From Ditylenchus dipsaci (Eukaryota; Nematoda; Chromadorea; Rhabditida; Anguinidae): a stretch of DNA of 64,000 nucleotides. A program made the translations under genes and the position numbers. This document shows, one piece after another, positions 32,278-43,400 of this stretch. The DNA is taken from contig SADC01001204.1 of the NCBI GenBank assembly GCA_004194705.1, forward strand, positions 930,001 to 994,000, in the 5' to 3' direction. The notes beneath the pieces were generated by a model, which was not told the origin of the DNA, did not search any database, and worked only from the letters and a program-made list of their open reading frames with translations. Within the stretch, counting starts at the first letter, position 1, and each line of letters begins with the position of its first letter.

Positions 32278-33286
32278 CCCCCTGGTGCCATGGCATTTCG
32301 TCTAAAATTCAGTTCGTCCGAAATTCAATTCGTCCAAAGACAATTCGTCCAAAAAGCAACTTGTCCAAAAGTTAATTCGTCCAAAATTCAGTTAGTCCAA
32401 ATTCAAATTTCAAGTAAAAATTTTTGCGAGAGAACCATTTTTACGGTCACAGAATAACTTCCACCGCTCAGAAGGCCGTGCAAGTGTGGCCGAACGCCAA
32501 TAAAATCTGTTTTTTGGGGGTTTACTAAAGGAGGGACAAACTTTTTGAGAAAAAACGATTGAGAAAGTCATAATCGCAATGTAATCGGGTTAATCGCTCA
32601 GAATCACACCTCCGAATATCCGAAACTATCATGAATCACTTCAACGACGCCAAAACACTGTTTAGGGTGGTTTGGAGTAGTTCGCGATGTTCGGTTGTAA
32701 GATTCTGATCGATTTACAAGATCACATTGCGATTTTGATTCGCTCAATCGTTTTTTTGCAAACAGTTTTTCCCCCTTTAGTAAACCTCTTGAAAAACCAT
32801 TTTTATTAGATTTTCGCTACTGTGGCACGAGAATGGTATTTCGTAAATTAATCCCCTAATAGATCACAGATTCAAATCGCGGTGGTGGCAAGCTATTTTT
32901 GCCTGGACAAATAGGTTTCAATGGAACAGTAAGCTTCAGGGTGAGTAGTAAGGCCACCTGGAACCTGTTATGAACGGGTATTCCCTCCCGAACCCGAAAT
33001 TTTGAATTTCGGGTAGTAGACCGCGTAGTACTCAGGTGGTAGTCCAAAACACGCGGTATTTAGGTGATTGTACTTAGGGAGAAACACTCAGGTGATAGTA
33101 TTTGGCAGTGCCTACATATTATTACGCAGGTGGGAGTGGATCAATGGAGATTTAGACGTACTTAATTTTGCCTTAATTTGGACCAATTGCAGTGTGGACG
33201 AACTGACTTTTGACGAACTGCATTTTGGACGAATTGACTTTGGACGAACTGAATTTTGGACGAAATGCCATGGCACCCCTCCCCAG
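32278..33286. mobile_element. Foldback with TTCGTCCAAAATTCAG arrays, M element in loop
   Basis: Ends TGGTGCCATGGCATTTCGTC and inverse; about eight TTCGTCCAAA words per tip. An inner inverted repeat (about 32490-32830; GGGGGTTTACTAAAGG, AATCGCTCAGAATC) is shared with the loop of 62674-63366. Confidence 0.75.
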
Positions 33287-33339
33287 CTAAATAAGTTCCT
33301 AAAATTGTGTGGGTAACTAGGTTTGTTAGGACACAAATT

Positions 33340-34240
33340 AATATTTCACCCACCCCAACCCCAATACCTTTACCACCTGGACAGGTTGATATGCAGGTAA
33401 CTCCAGAGTAGGGGTATGTTCACCCCAATGACCTGAAAAGTCAAACGCTTGTCTTTTTATATGTAAATTACTGTGAAAAAAGTATGCACCCAGGTGTATC
33501 TGAACCAGAAAACTCGGCGGTAGATATCCAAGTGGTTGTCCACGTGGATCAAAAAATTTTTTTCGCGTTTTCGGGTTCAAAAAAACTTTTCTGCACTAAT
33601 TTGAGCATGCTGAAGATGGTTTGACTATGGTAAAATCGGCACTCCCAGAAACTAACACAATTGATTTTAACATAAATAGATTTTAACACAAAGAGATTAT
33701 AACATTGATTGATTATAACAATAATAGATTATAACACAAATTGATTATAACACAAATGATTTCAGAAGAAATTGTTTTGAAACGAAATGGTTCGAAACAA
33801 AGTGTTTTTAAGAACAATTGTTTTTAGAGAAAATGAAGTGGACTTAATTTGGGGCAATACTTTTTTTGACCCAGATTCACTTTTTTGACCCAAATTCACT
33901 TATTACTGTCCCAGATTTTAAATTTTAAATTTTCTTTATAAAACGTGATTTTACCATAGTCAAAACATCTTCAGCATGCTCTTATTAGTGCAGAAAAGTT
34001 GTTTTGGAACCCGAAAATGTGAAGAAAGAATTTTGATCCAAGTGGACGACCACTTGGTTAGGTTTCTGGATGGAGTTCTGAGCGATTCTAAGGAGTGATG
34101 TAGAGCTTGCTGGTTCGAATCCAACTAGGCGTATACTTTATTTTTTATTATAATTTTGAGTGTTTGAGTGGTGTAGTGGTCCATATACTCATCACCAAGG
34201 TTGCTGGTTCGAAACTCTCCGGATGCAATTAGTCCCGAGT
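33340..34240. mobile_element. D-family foldback with outward-facing tRNA-like modules
   Basis: Inner arms ACCATCTTCAGCATGCTC ... and GATCCAAGTGGACGACCACT (left inverted). Outer modules carry a B-box-like CTGGTTCGAATCCAACT at 34110-34130 (plus) and its inverse at 33495-33530. A second tRNA-like module follows at 34170-34230. Confidence 0.75.
34170..34232 (+). repeat. tRNA-like module 2 of the D family
   Basis: TGAGTGGTGTAGTGGTCCAT (A-box-like) and GCTGGTTCGAAACTC (B-box-like). An inverted copy is at 52070-52140, also next to a D element. Confidence 0.55.
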
Positions 34241-34995
34241 AGAGGATCTCAATTCGTGGTCCTTGTCACCAGGTGCTTGACGGGGTTCGGGGAGCATAAG
34301 GTGCTTTTACATGGTTTGCGTTGATTTGGGGTGTTTTCAGCAGTTTGAGATGCTTTGGGGTTAATTACGGATGACTCAAGTAATTTGGGGTGGTTTTGGG
34401 GTTTTCAGACAGAATCTAAAATTTTCAAAAAACCATAAATCACATCTGAAAACTTAACCCGTTATTTATCAAGCATATTAATGACAAACCATTATTGTCT
34501 CAAAGGACAAAGCTTTTTTTTGCTGCAAAAAGACTTTTTTTGCTGCAAAAAGACTTTTTTTGCTGCAAAAATTAGTTGATGCAAAAAGTCTTTTTTTTGC
34601 TGCAAAAAACTTTTTTCTGCTGCAAAAAGTCTTTTTTTTGCTGCAAAAAGACTTTTTTTCGCTGCAAATATTTTTGCTGCAAAAAGACTTTTTTTTGCTG
34701 CAAAAAGTCTTTTTTTCGCTGCATAAAGACTTTTTTTGCTGCAAATCGGCTTTTTTTTCCTGCAAATCGGCTTTTTCTGGTCCAAACTATTTTAGCTGTA
34801 ATTTTGGCGTGCGGTCGATTGGTCCGCGGTCAATTGCTCCACGGTTCTATTACCTGTTTTTTACACTAATTCGAGCATTCTAAAGAGGGTTTGATAATAG
34901 TAAAATTCCATTTTGTGGGGTAATTTATAGTTTCGTTAAAATTGCTGGAATGACCCTGAAAGCTGAACTGGTGTTAAGGTAGTAGTACGGTACTA

Positions 34996-35504
34996 CAGTC
35001 GACTCTCTATATAACGTACCCCCTCGGGACCGACCCTAGGGGTACGTTATATAGAAGCGTACGTTATATAGAGAGTACGTTATATGGAGGGTCACTTTAC
35101 CTTAAAACCGGCAGCCAAACGTTATATAGAATGTTAACATGTTACATGGACATTATCTAGAGAGTTTTATTCAAATAACATCAAACAAGGTTAACATAAA
35201 CGATTTCAAACAAAGAAAAAATAATCTTGAATCCTTTTCTGTTTCATGTTCTTGAAGCGTTCTTCGGCCAGAGCGTCGTCCATTTGATCAAACAGTTTGA
35301 GAGTGGCTGGATTGGTGATGGTGTACGTTATATGGAGAGCCATTTCATTGGTCGGGACTTACCAAGGGTACGTTATATAGAAGGGTACGTTATATAGAGA
35401 GTCGGTTTGTTCTTATTTCATTCAGGCCAACTAAATACTGGCCAAGGGTACGTTATATAGAAGGGTACGTTATATAGAGTGTACGTTATAGAGAGAGTCG
35501 ACTG
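34996..35504. mobile_element. CAGTCGACTCTC element with ACGTTATATAGA word; TA target
   Basis: TA-CAGTCGACTCTCTATATAAC ... GAGAGTCGACTG-TA. Inside the tip: CTCGGGACCGACC, then three GTACGTTATATAGA copies; further copies near 35320-35480. About 509 bp, non-coding. Confidence 0.85.
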
Positions 35505-35794
35505 TAGTACCAAGGCATTGACCAGTACCGGTATTCAGGAGTAGAAGTGCCTAGGTAGTGGTGCTTGGGTGGTGGTTGTTTCTAGGTGGTACCCAGGTTG
35601 TTTATTAGACCATAAAAAGTTTGATCCAAGTGGACGACCACTTGGTTTGTTTTGCCCAGGTGGTCGTACCCAGGTTGGAAACTCAGGCAGTGTACTGATA
35701 CCCGGGTAGTAATATTGTCGACTGGTAAAGAAGTTTCAAAATTTACAATGTTTTTCTATGATCCAACCTTAGTTTTCATGGATAATCTATGCAC

Positions 35795-36140
35795 TGACTA
35801 AACCAAGTGGTCGTCCACTTGGATCGATTTTTTTCACGTTTTATGTTGCAAAATTGTTTTTTCTGGACTAATACGGGCAAGCTGAAAATGGTTTGATAAT
35901 AGTGAAATATGGGTTTCTGGAATATTTTTTGAGTATTGGGAATAATTGATTTTACCAAAACTCTATTTCACCAAAACTCAAAAAATACTCAAGAATACGG
36001 CATTTTACCACTATCAAACCATCTTCAGCATGTCCGAATCAGTCCAGGAAACGGGTTTTGGAACATGAAAAACGTGAAAAAAAATTTGCTCCAGGTGGAC
36101 GACCACCTGGTTTGGTTGGTGCGTGGATTAACCAGTAGGG
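35795..36140. mobile_element. D-family foldback, short form
   Basis: Inverted arms CCAAGTGGTCGTCCACTTGG and CTATCAAACCATCTTCAGC, without the tRNA-like outer modules. Confidence 0.7.
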
Positions 36141-36959
36141 TTAAGGCTGAATTATCGAAAAACTGTTAAAATAATAGAAGTTCTTCACAAGACAAAAAAG
36201 AATTTAATTTGAAAATAATTTTGTGGACCAATTGACCTGTGGACCAATTGACCGTGGACCAATCGACCGCACGCCAAAATTACAGCTAAATAGTTTGGAC
36301 CAGAAAAAGCGATTTGCAGGAAAAAAAGCCGATTTGCAGCAAAAAAAAGTCTTTTTGCAGCGAAAAAAAGACTTTTTGCATCAACTAATTTTTGCAGCAA
36401 AAAAAAGTCTTTTTGCAGCAAAAAAAAGTCTTTTTGCAGCAAAAAAAAGTTTTGTCCTGTCTCAAACCGATTTAAAATCAAATCGATTATTGTCTAAACC
36501 AATTATTGAGCAGTTTAGTTATTGGGCAAACCTGACTTTGACCAAACACGTTAATTATCAAACAATTATTGTCCCAACGGGTAGAGCCGAAAAAAAGTTG
36601 TGCTTTAAATGTAGCCGAAATTTAGCGCTTTCGAATGGTTGGTCATCTGTAGATGTTTCAGTCATAAAATAGCAAAATTAAAACGTTTTTATTTAACGCA
36701 AAAGCAATAAATATTTTACAAAGGTTACTTTAATGGTCAAAAAGTCTAAAAGTTGTAATTCTGACACCGGACTCATAATCAGCGTACCCGATTTGCTACA
36801 AGACTACTTTTAAAATAAAAAAGGAGCTGTCATATTCCAAATAACTTTTGGACTCGAGACACATGAAATCTGTTTCTGCAGAGCTGTTCAGCTGTTTTTT
36901 CTTTTATGACTAACAGTTTTTTTCGTTATTTCCAAGATTATCCACAAAATTATTAATAG

Positions 36960-37440
36960 AGGAGGAACTTTATATACGCATCGCCTGGGGTCGAAGGTTC
37001 AGCTTCCCCTAGGTGCATATCTTATTTTTTTTTATCGAATTCACTGATTTTTAGGGCCAAAAACAATCAAGGGATCGATTAGAAATATTTTCACCACTGA
37101 TTTACTGTCAGGAAATGCCCCGATTCCGGAGTTTCATGCAAAATGACAGACCTGTGTAGGATGGTATGGAATTGTACATTCGATGTTTTTTTCTAACTTT
37201 AACTAAAGATTACTTTTTTCTCTATTTGATGGCTCAAATGAGAGCCCAGAATCTTGGCTATATTTTAATTTAAGGAACGTGTGACTCTTAGAAAAAAAGA
37301 AAAATAAAATAAACTTGTCTTACGCCTGTTTGTTAGCCTGTAAATAAGCTCCAGTAAGTGTGAAACCCGCGCTGAGGATTTTGTTGGATAGCCAGGAGCG
37401 TGAGAATTATTTCGACACCAAACTTGTAAATAGTAGCTTT
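36960..37440. repeat. E-family tRNA-headed repeat
   Basis: Head GGAACTTTATATACGCATCG and GGTCGAAGGTTCAGCTTCCC (B-box-like), then a body (TTCACTGATTTTTAGGGCC, CGACACCAAACTTGTAAATA) shared with 43088-43440. Confidence 0.55.
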
Positions 37441-37461
37441 TTTAGTTGGAGTAGGGTCCCC

Positions 37462-37935
37462 GGTAGTTCTTTAGTTCCCCCCATACTCGGATTTTTCGAA
37501 AAGTGACCCAAAATCACCCCCCGAACTCATTTTTTCTGCACAACAAGATACGAGAAGCATTTCTAAACACTTTCTGAATAAGAAAAATTAAATTTAGTCA
37601 AAAAAATTCTTCACCCACTCCTTGGGGGTAGATGGTCTTTTTCGGGTATTTTAGGGTCATTTCAGGTGATTTATCACATTTTTCTTGCTGGAGCTGGGCA
37701 AAAAGACTCTCTTAATGCATTTTCGATCGAGAATCTTGCTCGGAATTATGTCTAAGTCTAACCATCTACCCCCATGGAGCGGGTGAAGAATTTTTTTGAC
37801 AAAATTTATTTTTTTTATTCAGAAAGTGTTCAGAAATGCTTCTCGTATCTTGTTGTGCAGAAAAAATGAGTTCGGGGGTGATTTTGGGTCACTTTTCGAA
37901 AAATCCGAGTATGAGAGGAACTGAAGAACTGCCGG
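37462..37935. mobile_element. Foldback around F fragment 6
   Basis: Arms from GTTCTTTAGTTCCCCCC to ACCCACTCCTTGGGGGTAGA and inverse. The loop (37640-37757) contains the F tail GAGCTGGGCAAAAAGACTC to TTATGTCTAAG. Confidence 0.8.
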
Positions 37936-38017
37936 CTCCTTGACCCTTAGTGAAAAAGCAACTCAAATTAGTGGTGCTCATTCCCTCTAACTACCTAACA
38001 ATGAGACAAAGGCAGCG

Positions 38018-39403
38018 ATGCTTGACAAGCTTACAATCTTTTACACAAAAAATTATTCGATCAGCAACCAAGATGTGTACAAAGCATCTAATGAGCTGAT
38101 GAAACTGTTTGAATCCAACAATGAGGATGTGGAGAATTTTAAAAGTTCAGGTTCATTTTTTCTGATTTCACCGCCGGGGCTGGAATTCTTCAACCCTTCG
38201 AAAATCGGAAAAAATTAAGTGATCATCTCGAAATTTTTTGGGTGCTCACCTAAAATGTACAACCCAAATCGGTAGAGTTTCTGGGAGTTAAAAAAAATGC
38301 ATTAAACAATTCTGCGAAATATTCACTCCGCTCTGATATTTAGACCCTCAAAGTGATAAGAGTTAATTATAGAGGGCGCTGGAATTAGATAAAATACGTT
38401 AAAATACCAATATTTTCAAAAAAGTACAAAATTTTGGCGCTGCTGGAATGTACCCCTACCAAAAGGCTCTACTGGAATATACTTCACGCAATAACTTAAG
38501 CTTATGTTTAGACCCGTAGGCTTTAGCTTAGCCTTACCCCTCGATCACAAAGGCGAGTTGAGGTCGAGCTCGTGTTTTCTCAATCTTTTTGGCGATCAGA
38601 GGGAATTTTTTCTATACTTTTTGTCACTTTTTGCCGATTATTTTTGTCAATTATTTCATTGATGTAACAAAATGTATGTAACGGCACTAAAGTTGGGGGC
38701 TGGTCAAGGTCCAGGTCGAGGTACCTCGACTAGAACCTCGACCACCCTAGACATCATATTTACTTTTGTCACGATAATGAAATAATTTTTGATATAGAAA
38801 ATAGCTTGGAATCTCTGCTTTCGTTTGGTATGTAAAGAATGACAAGAACTATAGAAAAATTTCTCTCTGATCACCAAAAAGGTTGAGAAAACCTATGTAA
38901 GCACCAGGTTAGACAGGTTAGGCCTATTAAATACTAACAAGGGCTTTTGTACAATTTTTTAAATGATGGTTTTAGGTACCCTGCGAAAATCATTGGGGAA
39001 AGTGTATTCTAGTAGCTTTTTTGCGAGGTATTTATTTCAAAATTTTGATCAATTTATATGTTCAGTTGCGAAGCTCGTCAGGCCAATAAAAATCTCTCAT
39101 TTGAGTCAACTGCCAGATGTCGCAGGTACTCATGCTCATGAAGACAGTCTTGTGAATGTGCTTGCCATGAAAACTGTCCATTCCAAGTATGGCTCAGAGG
39201 TTTCTTTAAGCGGAACTGTTGAAAAAAATGGCAGAGCTGATATTGTTTCGATTAGTTCCGAAAGTCTAGGCGTAGTCATCGAGATGAAATGTCAAGTCTC
39301 AGACCCTAAGACTAACTTGGATAATGCTGTGGAGCTGACAAAGAGATGCCGTCACCTGTTCAGCAACCAGAAGAATGTGCGCCACATAAAGTACATCGAA
39401 TAA
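38018..39403 (+). CDS. PD-(D/E)XK nuclease-superfamily protein, two exons
   Basis: Exon 1 starts at ATG 38018 and ends at the donor after 38151 (TTCAG then GTTCA). Exon 2 opens after TTTTAG at about 38977 and runs to TAA ending 39403; the junction is phase 1 and keeps the frame. The C-terminal half carries the nuclease signature: EDSLVNVLA, then NGRADIV with the Asp, then GVVIEMKC with the ExK, as in the PDDEXK_9/DUF1703-type domain. Product about 180 residues, shorter than family members that also carry an AAA-ATPase-like N-terminal part, so it may be a partial copy. Substrate unknown. The intron holds a foldback arm. A second possible intron (donor GAG/GTATTT near 39026) would break the frame and was not used. 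Confidence 0.6.
38190..38410. repeat. P-family arm
   Basis: GGTGCTCACCTAAAAT, AATCGGTAGAGTTTCTGGGA and CTCAAAGTGATAAGAG match 41840-42000 in the same orientation; the tips are altered. Confidence 0.5.
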
Positions 39404-39633
39404 ATGTCAAACAGGGAAATCAGGTAGAGGCCAGATGTGAGCTAGAAGAAAATGTGAAGTTCGCGATTTAGAATTAAATTCGTATGCAAATTGATCCAAA
39501 TAAATTTTAATCCGAAAACTAAAAAATAATAATTGGCAGACCGAAATGACATGAACACAATATTAGCATTGAGAAGAAAAGAAACAGCAATTTCGATTGA
39601 AGCAAAGGATCCATATAAGGCACAAGAATATTC

Positions 39634-40054
39634 GACCCTACCGGAGTATACCCCCCCCCCCAAATGAAATTTTTTTAAAAGTGTTTTTAAACACCCTATA
39701 TCGACCTAAAATTGCCTCGGGAGTTCAAAAAGACATTATTTTGAGTTCTGGTTAATAAAAAATTGAGTTTTGGACATTTTGAAATTTCGACCATTTGCCT
39801 GTTTTGGCATGTTTTGGTCACTGGAGCACTAAATTGGCCCTTTTTTGGTCCTTTCCCACCCTAATATGGCCCTAAATCCCTTCCAAAACAGTAAAATAGG
39901 TATCTTTGGGTGGTCCCAAAACTCAATTTTTATTGACTAGAACATAAAAATAATGCCTTTTTCGAGCTTCTGAGGCAATTTTAGGTCGATATAGGGTGTT
40001 TAGAAACACTTTTTAAAAATTTCATTTGGGGGGGGGGTATACTCCAGTAGCGCC
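39634..40054. mobile_element. G-family MITE, 8-bp TSD GAATATTC
   Basis: GACCCTACCGGAGTATACCC ... GGGTATACTCCAGTAGCGCC with an inner poly-C/G tract. Exact duplication GAATATTC at 39626-39633 and 40055-40062. Arms share ATATCGACCTAAAATTGCC. Confidence 0.9.
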
Positions 40055-40449
40055 GAATATTCAATTACTTATCTTTCAAAAAATAATCTTTTGCCAAATT
40101 TAATCAAAAGTTTTTAAGTTTACACTATTGGTCTTGGCCGTATTCTGTACGCTTCGGGTTGGGCCCAAGTCTGTCCAGACAGGGCTGAAAAGGGAGGGCC
40201 AGGCGGTGAGGTGGGGGAGGGGGGGGGCATGGGCCAGGTTGAGCCGAGTCGGAAAAATAATATCGCTGTCGGGCTTCGAAATTCTTAGGCAAGCCAGCGC
40301 GCAGGCTTGGCCGTAATCAACCTGAGACTATTGTTTAGCCAAGATTAGTATTCTGAAAGTGACAACTAATAATTTGTTTACTTGTGAGAAAATCTGAATT
40401 TACAGGCATTAATTGGCAAAGAAAAAAATTATAAAAATCTGGGCTTAGT

Positions 40450-43400
40450 TTATTTTTTCTTAGACTGGGATTTTGTGCCTGGTGTGTTGGATTTTTTCTT
40501 AGGTGCAGGTAGTTCGCCCATCTTTTTCCTCTTTTTGCTACAGCTGGGACAATACCATTGCTTGTTTTCTGGTGGTGCTATCAAAATGCCAACACAGTGC
40601 CTGCAAAAAAATTGATTTTTAAAGAAAATATAAAAATTATTTATAAAATTTCTTGTTTTTGATCACAAAAATGCATCTATTTTTTGAAAAGATTTTTGAG
40701 TATTTTCAAGTTAAAAACTGCAAAACTGTTTTTGTTAAAATAGATGCATTTTGTGAACTAAACTAAGAAATTTTCATACCGTTGTGTAGCCCACATTTTA
40801 AGCTTTCAGTTATGGGGTGACATACCGTATTTACTCTAAACCGAGAAATTTTCAATCAAAAACGGTCTTAACTCCGAAATTTTAGTCAAAAAAATGGGAG
40901 GGGGGGGGGGCTTAAGTTAGAGTGAATACGGTACTCAAAATTTTGCAAAAATAAAAATTGTATAAAAACAAAAAAAACAAGGTCAAAAAATTTTGAAAAA
41001 ATCTAGTTGACTGTGTGACAACAGTAAAATTGCGACCCGTTACAAATTGTGACTCGCTTTTAATTTCATTTTTTGACTGTTTTTTGCATGTTCTTTTAAT
41101 TTTTTAAATTTAGGCCTTAGGCTTAGGCAAGGGTAGGCCAGCACACGTTAGGACGGGCTCAAACGTGTGTCCTAGACTGAGCACCAAAACGCGCCAATTT
41201 GAAAAACTGTAGCGAGTAACAATTTGTAGCGAGTCGCAGGTCGTTCGTGACAACTTACTAACAAGCCTACTTCTGACACGAAATTAAATTCTGAACGACT
41301 CTAGAAAAGTGGATTTTCTGTTAGGAATTGAAAATTCTTTATGTTAGGTACAACCAGGGTGGTGTCCTTAGCCGGCTGACTTCAGCCGGCTGAGTCTTGT
41401 GCCTCAGCCGGCTGATGGCTGAGTTATAATTTTTGCTTGGCTGACGGCTGAGGTGGAAATTTCCAACTCAGCCGGCTGAGGAAATTTTTGATATAAATTT
41501 ATGGCATTTTTGTTTATTTTTAACTGTTTTTCTGATAATTTTGAAGTGTTTAGTTAATAAAAAAAGTTCAGTGATGAAATTTTCATCCAGGCTGTTGATA
41601 ATTGTTAAATTTAGGTCAGCCGGCTGAGTTTAACTCAGCCATCAGCCGGCTGAGGCTGACGGCTTAGGTAATCGTCGAGTATACTACCCTGAGTACAACT
41701 GTGCAAGTCATTTTTTAGATTTTGGAAAAAAGATAGAAGAATAAGAAGTTGAACCCAGTCTTTCTTTTTAAGCTCCCTACCAAAAAATACCGTATTTCCT
41801 CTAATAAGCGCCCGGGCGCTTATTTTTCAAACTTTGGAAAATCGGAAAATTTGGAATTCAATTTCGAGATTTTGGTGCTCAACCAAATCTAAAACGTGGA
41901 ATCGGTAGAGCTCGTGGGAGTTACCAAAAACGTATCAAACAGCTTTGCAAAATATTGCTTCTGCACTGAGATCCAGACCCTCAAAGTCGAGGGCGGGTAT
42001 TAGAGCGGGGGCGCTTATTAGAGGAAATACGGTACAACAAACCCACCAATGAAACAAACCAAAAATATCGCTCAATACTCGACACTTTGAACAACATGCA
42101 CGATATCAAGTGGAAATCCACAGCTACTGTGAAAAAGAACAGATTGTCTTAAATTTTTAGATTCATATGTAACATAAACTATCTATGAATTGTCTAATTT
42201 CAGTCTTTTAACTTATAAAAAATTATCGATGACAGAAAAGAGTTTTTCGGCAACAATAGAAAGTTTTGTTCCATATATTATACCAACAATATCTCAGCTA
42301 AGAATATGTGCTACGATTTGGGTGGTCATTTGCCAGTGTACCAAGAAAAGTATGTCGAAACATGCTATTTTATTTTTAAAAATTTACCAATGAAACCATT
42401 CATTGCAACCATCACATCCTACCATATCGCTAGCACCGTCTACATAGGCTACACTGCACACAGGACAAATCCAGACATTATCTGTCTCTTCTTCTGTTTC
42501 TACTGCCTCTTTGGCTGTTGTCGGAACAGCAGCAGTAGCAGGTTTGCTGTTGCTTGATTTGGTGGCTGGTGTCTAAATGGTTCAAAAATAAAAATGTTCT
42601 TCGGTCTTTCCTGTGCTTTGGCTTATTTTCTTGTTTTTAGGTAATTAAAACATATCCAAGTAAGAAGATCTCAGGGCTCGTGAAAAGGCGTGTCACAGGT
42701 GTTTGGAACGTTGAATCAGAGCAGGTTTTCAGGTTCACTCGTCAGGTAAATTTATCTTTTTGGCGCAATCTTTACTGCAGCTGCATACAGCTTGGCAAAG
42801 TCGTCAACGTTTGTAAACGTCAAGGCACATTTTTGGTCTATGTGGAAACTATTCACTTTGTCAGGCTGTATGTGGTTGAGGTATCACTCTCTATGTGCCT
42901 TCGTGCTCCAGAACCAAGGCGGTATGGCTAGGTCATAGTAACATAACTGCCGGAGCACGTTAACTTCTATAAAAGAGGCTGCCTAGCAAGAGTGGTTATA
43001 AGCCACATATTATTTTACCAAAATCGTCTTCTGTATTCATATCATTGATTTTCAAGTACAATGAGTCATTCAGGTAGCTTATTCACATTAAATGGGAAGG
43101 GACTTTCATATACGTATCGCCCTTAGTCAACTGTTCTAATCCCGTTATGTACACGCCTTATTGATTTTTTATATCAAGTTCACTGACTTCTAGGGCCTAA
43201 AACTATCGAGAAATCGATTGAATTATTTCCAGAATTGACTTCTAAAGTCAGAAAAGCTCCAGACGCTGTAAAATTCTGCGCTCTTGATTTGTTGAATAGC
43301 CAAGACCTTGAGCATCATTTTGACACGAAATTTGTAAATAAAAGTGGATAAAAATAGGGTGTGCAACCAGTGGTATTCGAACCTATGACCTAGGGCGATG

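Larger units (their letters stand above)
34505..36457. mobile_element. 1953-bp foldback with TTTTTGCTGCAAAAAGTC arrays; 9-bp TSD
   Basis: Ends GGACAAAGC and GCTTTGTCC-like, tip arrays of TTTTTTTGCTGCAAAAAGAC (about 10 left, 6 right), then inner arms with GGTCCAAACTATTTAGCTG and GTGCGGTCGATTGGTC. Exact duplication TGTCTCAAA at 34496-34504 and 36458-36466. Holds 34996-35504 and a D element. Confidence 0.9.
31470..36600. mobile_element. ~5.1-kb foldback with CAATAATT words, host of several insertions
   Basis: Left end GGCTCTACCCCGTTGGGACA and right end GTCCCAACGGGTAGAGCC; ~120-bp arms with ACAATAATTG and CTCAATAATTG words. Flanks TGAAAAAAG and CGAAAAAAAG resemble a 9-bp duplication. Contains F core 5, a TTCGTCCAAA foldback, a D element and the 34505-36457 element. 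Confidence 0.65.

Noticed and set aside
34478..34883. Frames rich in Lys, Phe and Cys on both strands
   Set aside because: Products of the TTTTTGCTGCAAAAAG tip array.
42680..42931. Plus-strand 83-codon frame in the left arm of the inverted duplication
   Set aside because: It runs through a recognisable intron and differs from the better-preserved right arm by frame-breaking changes.
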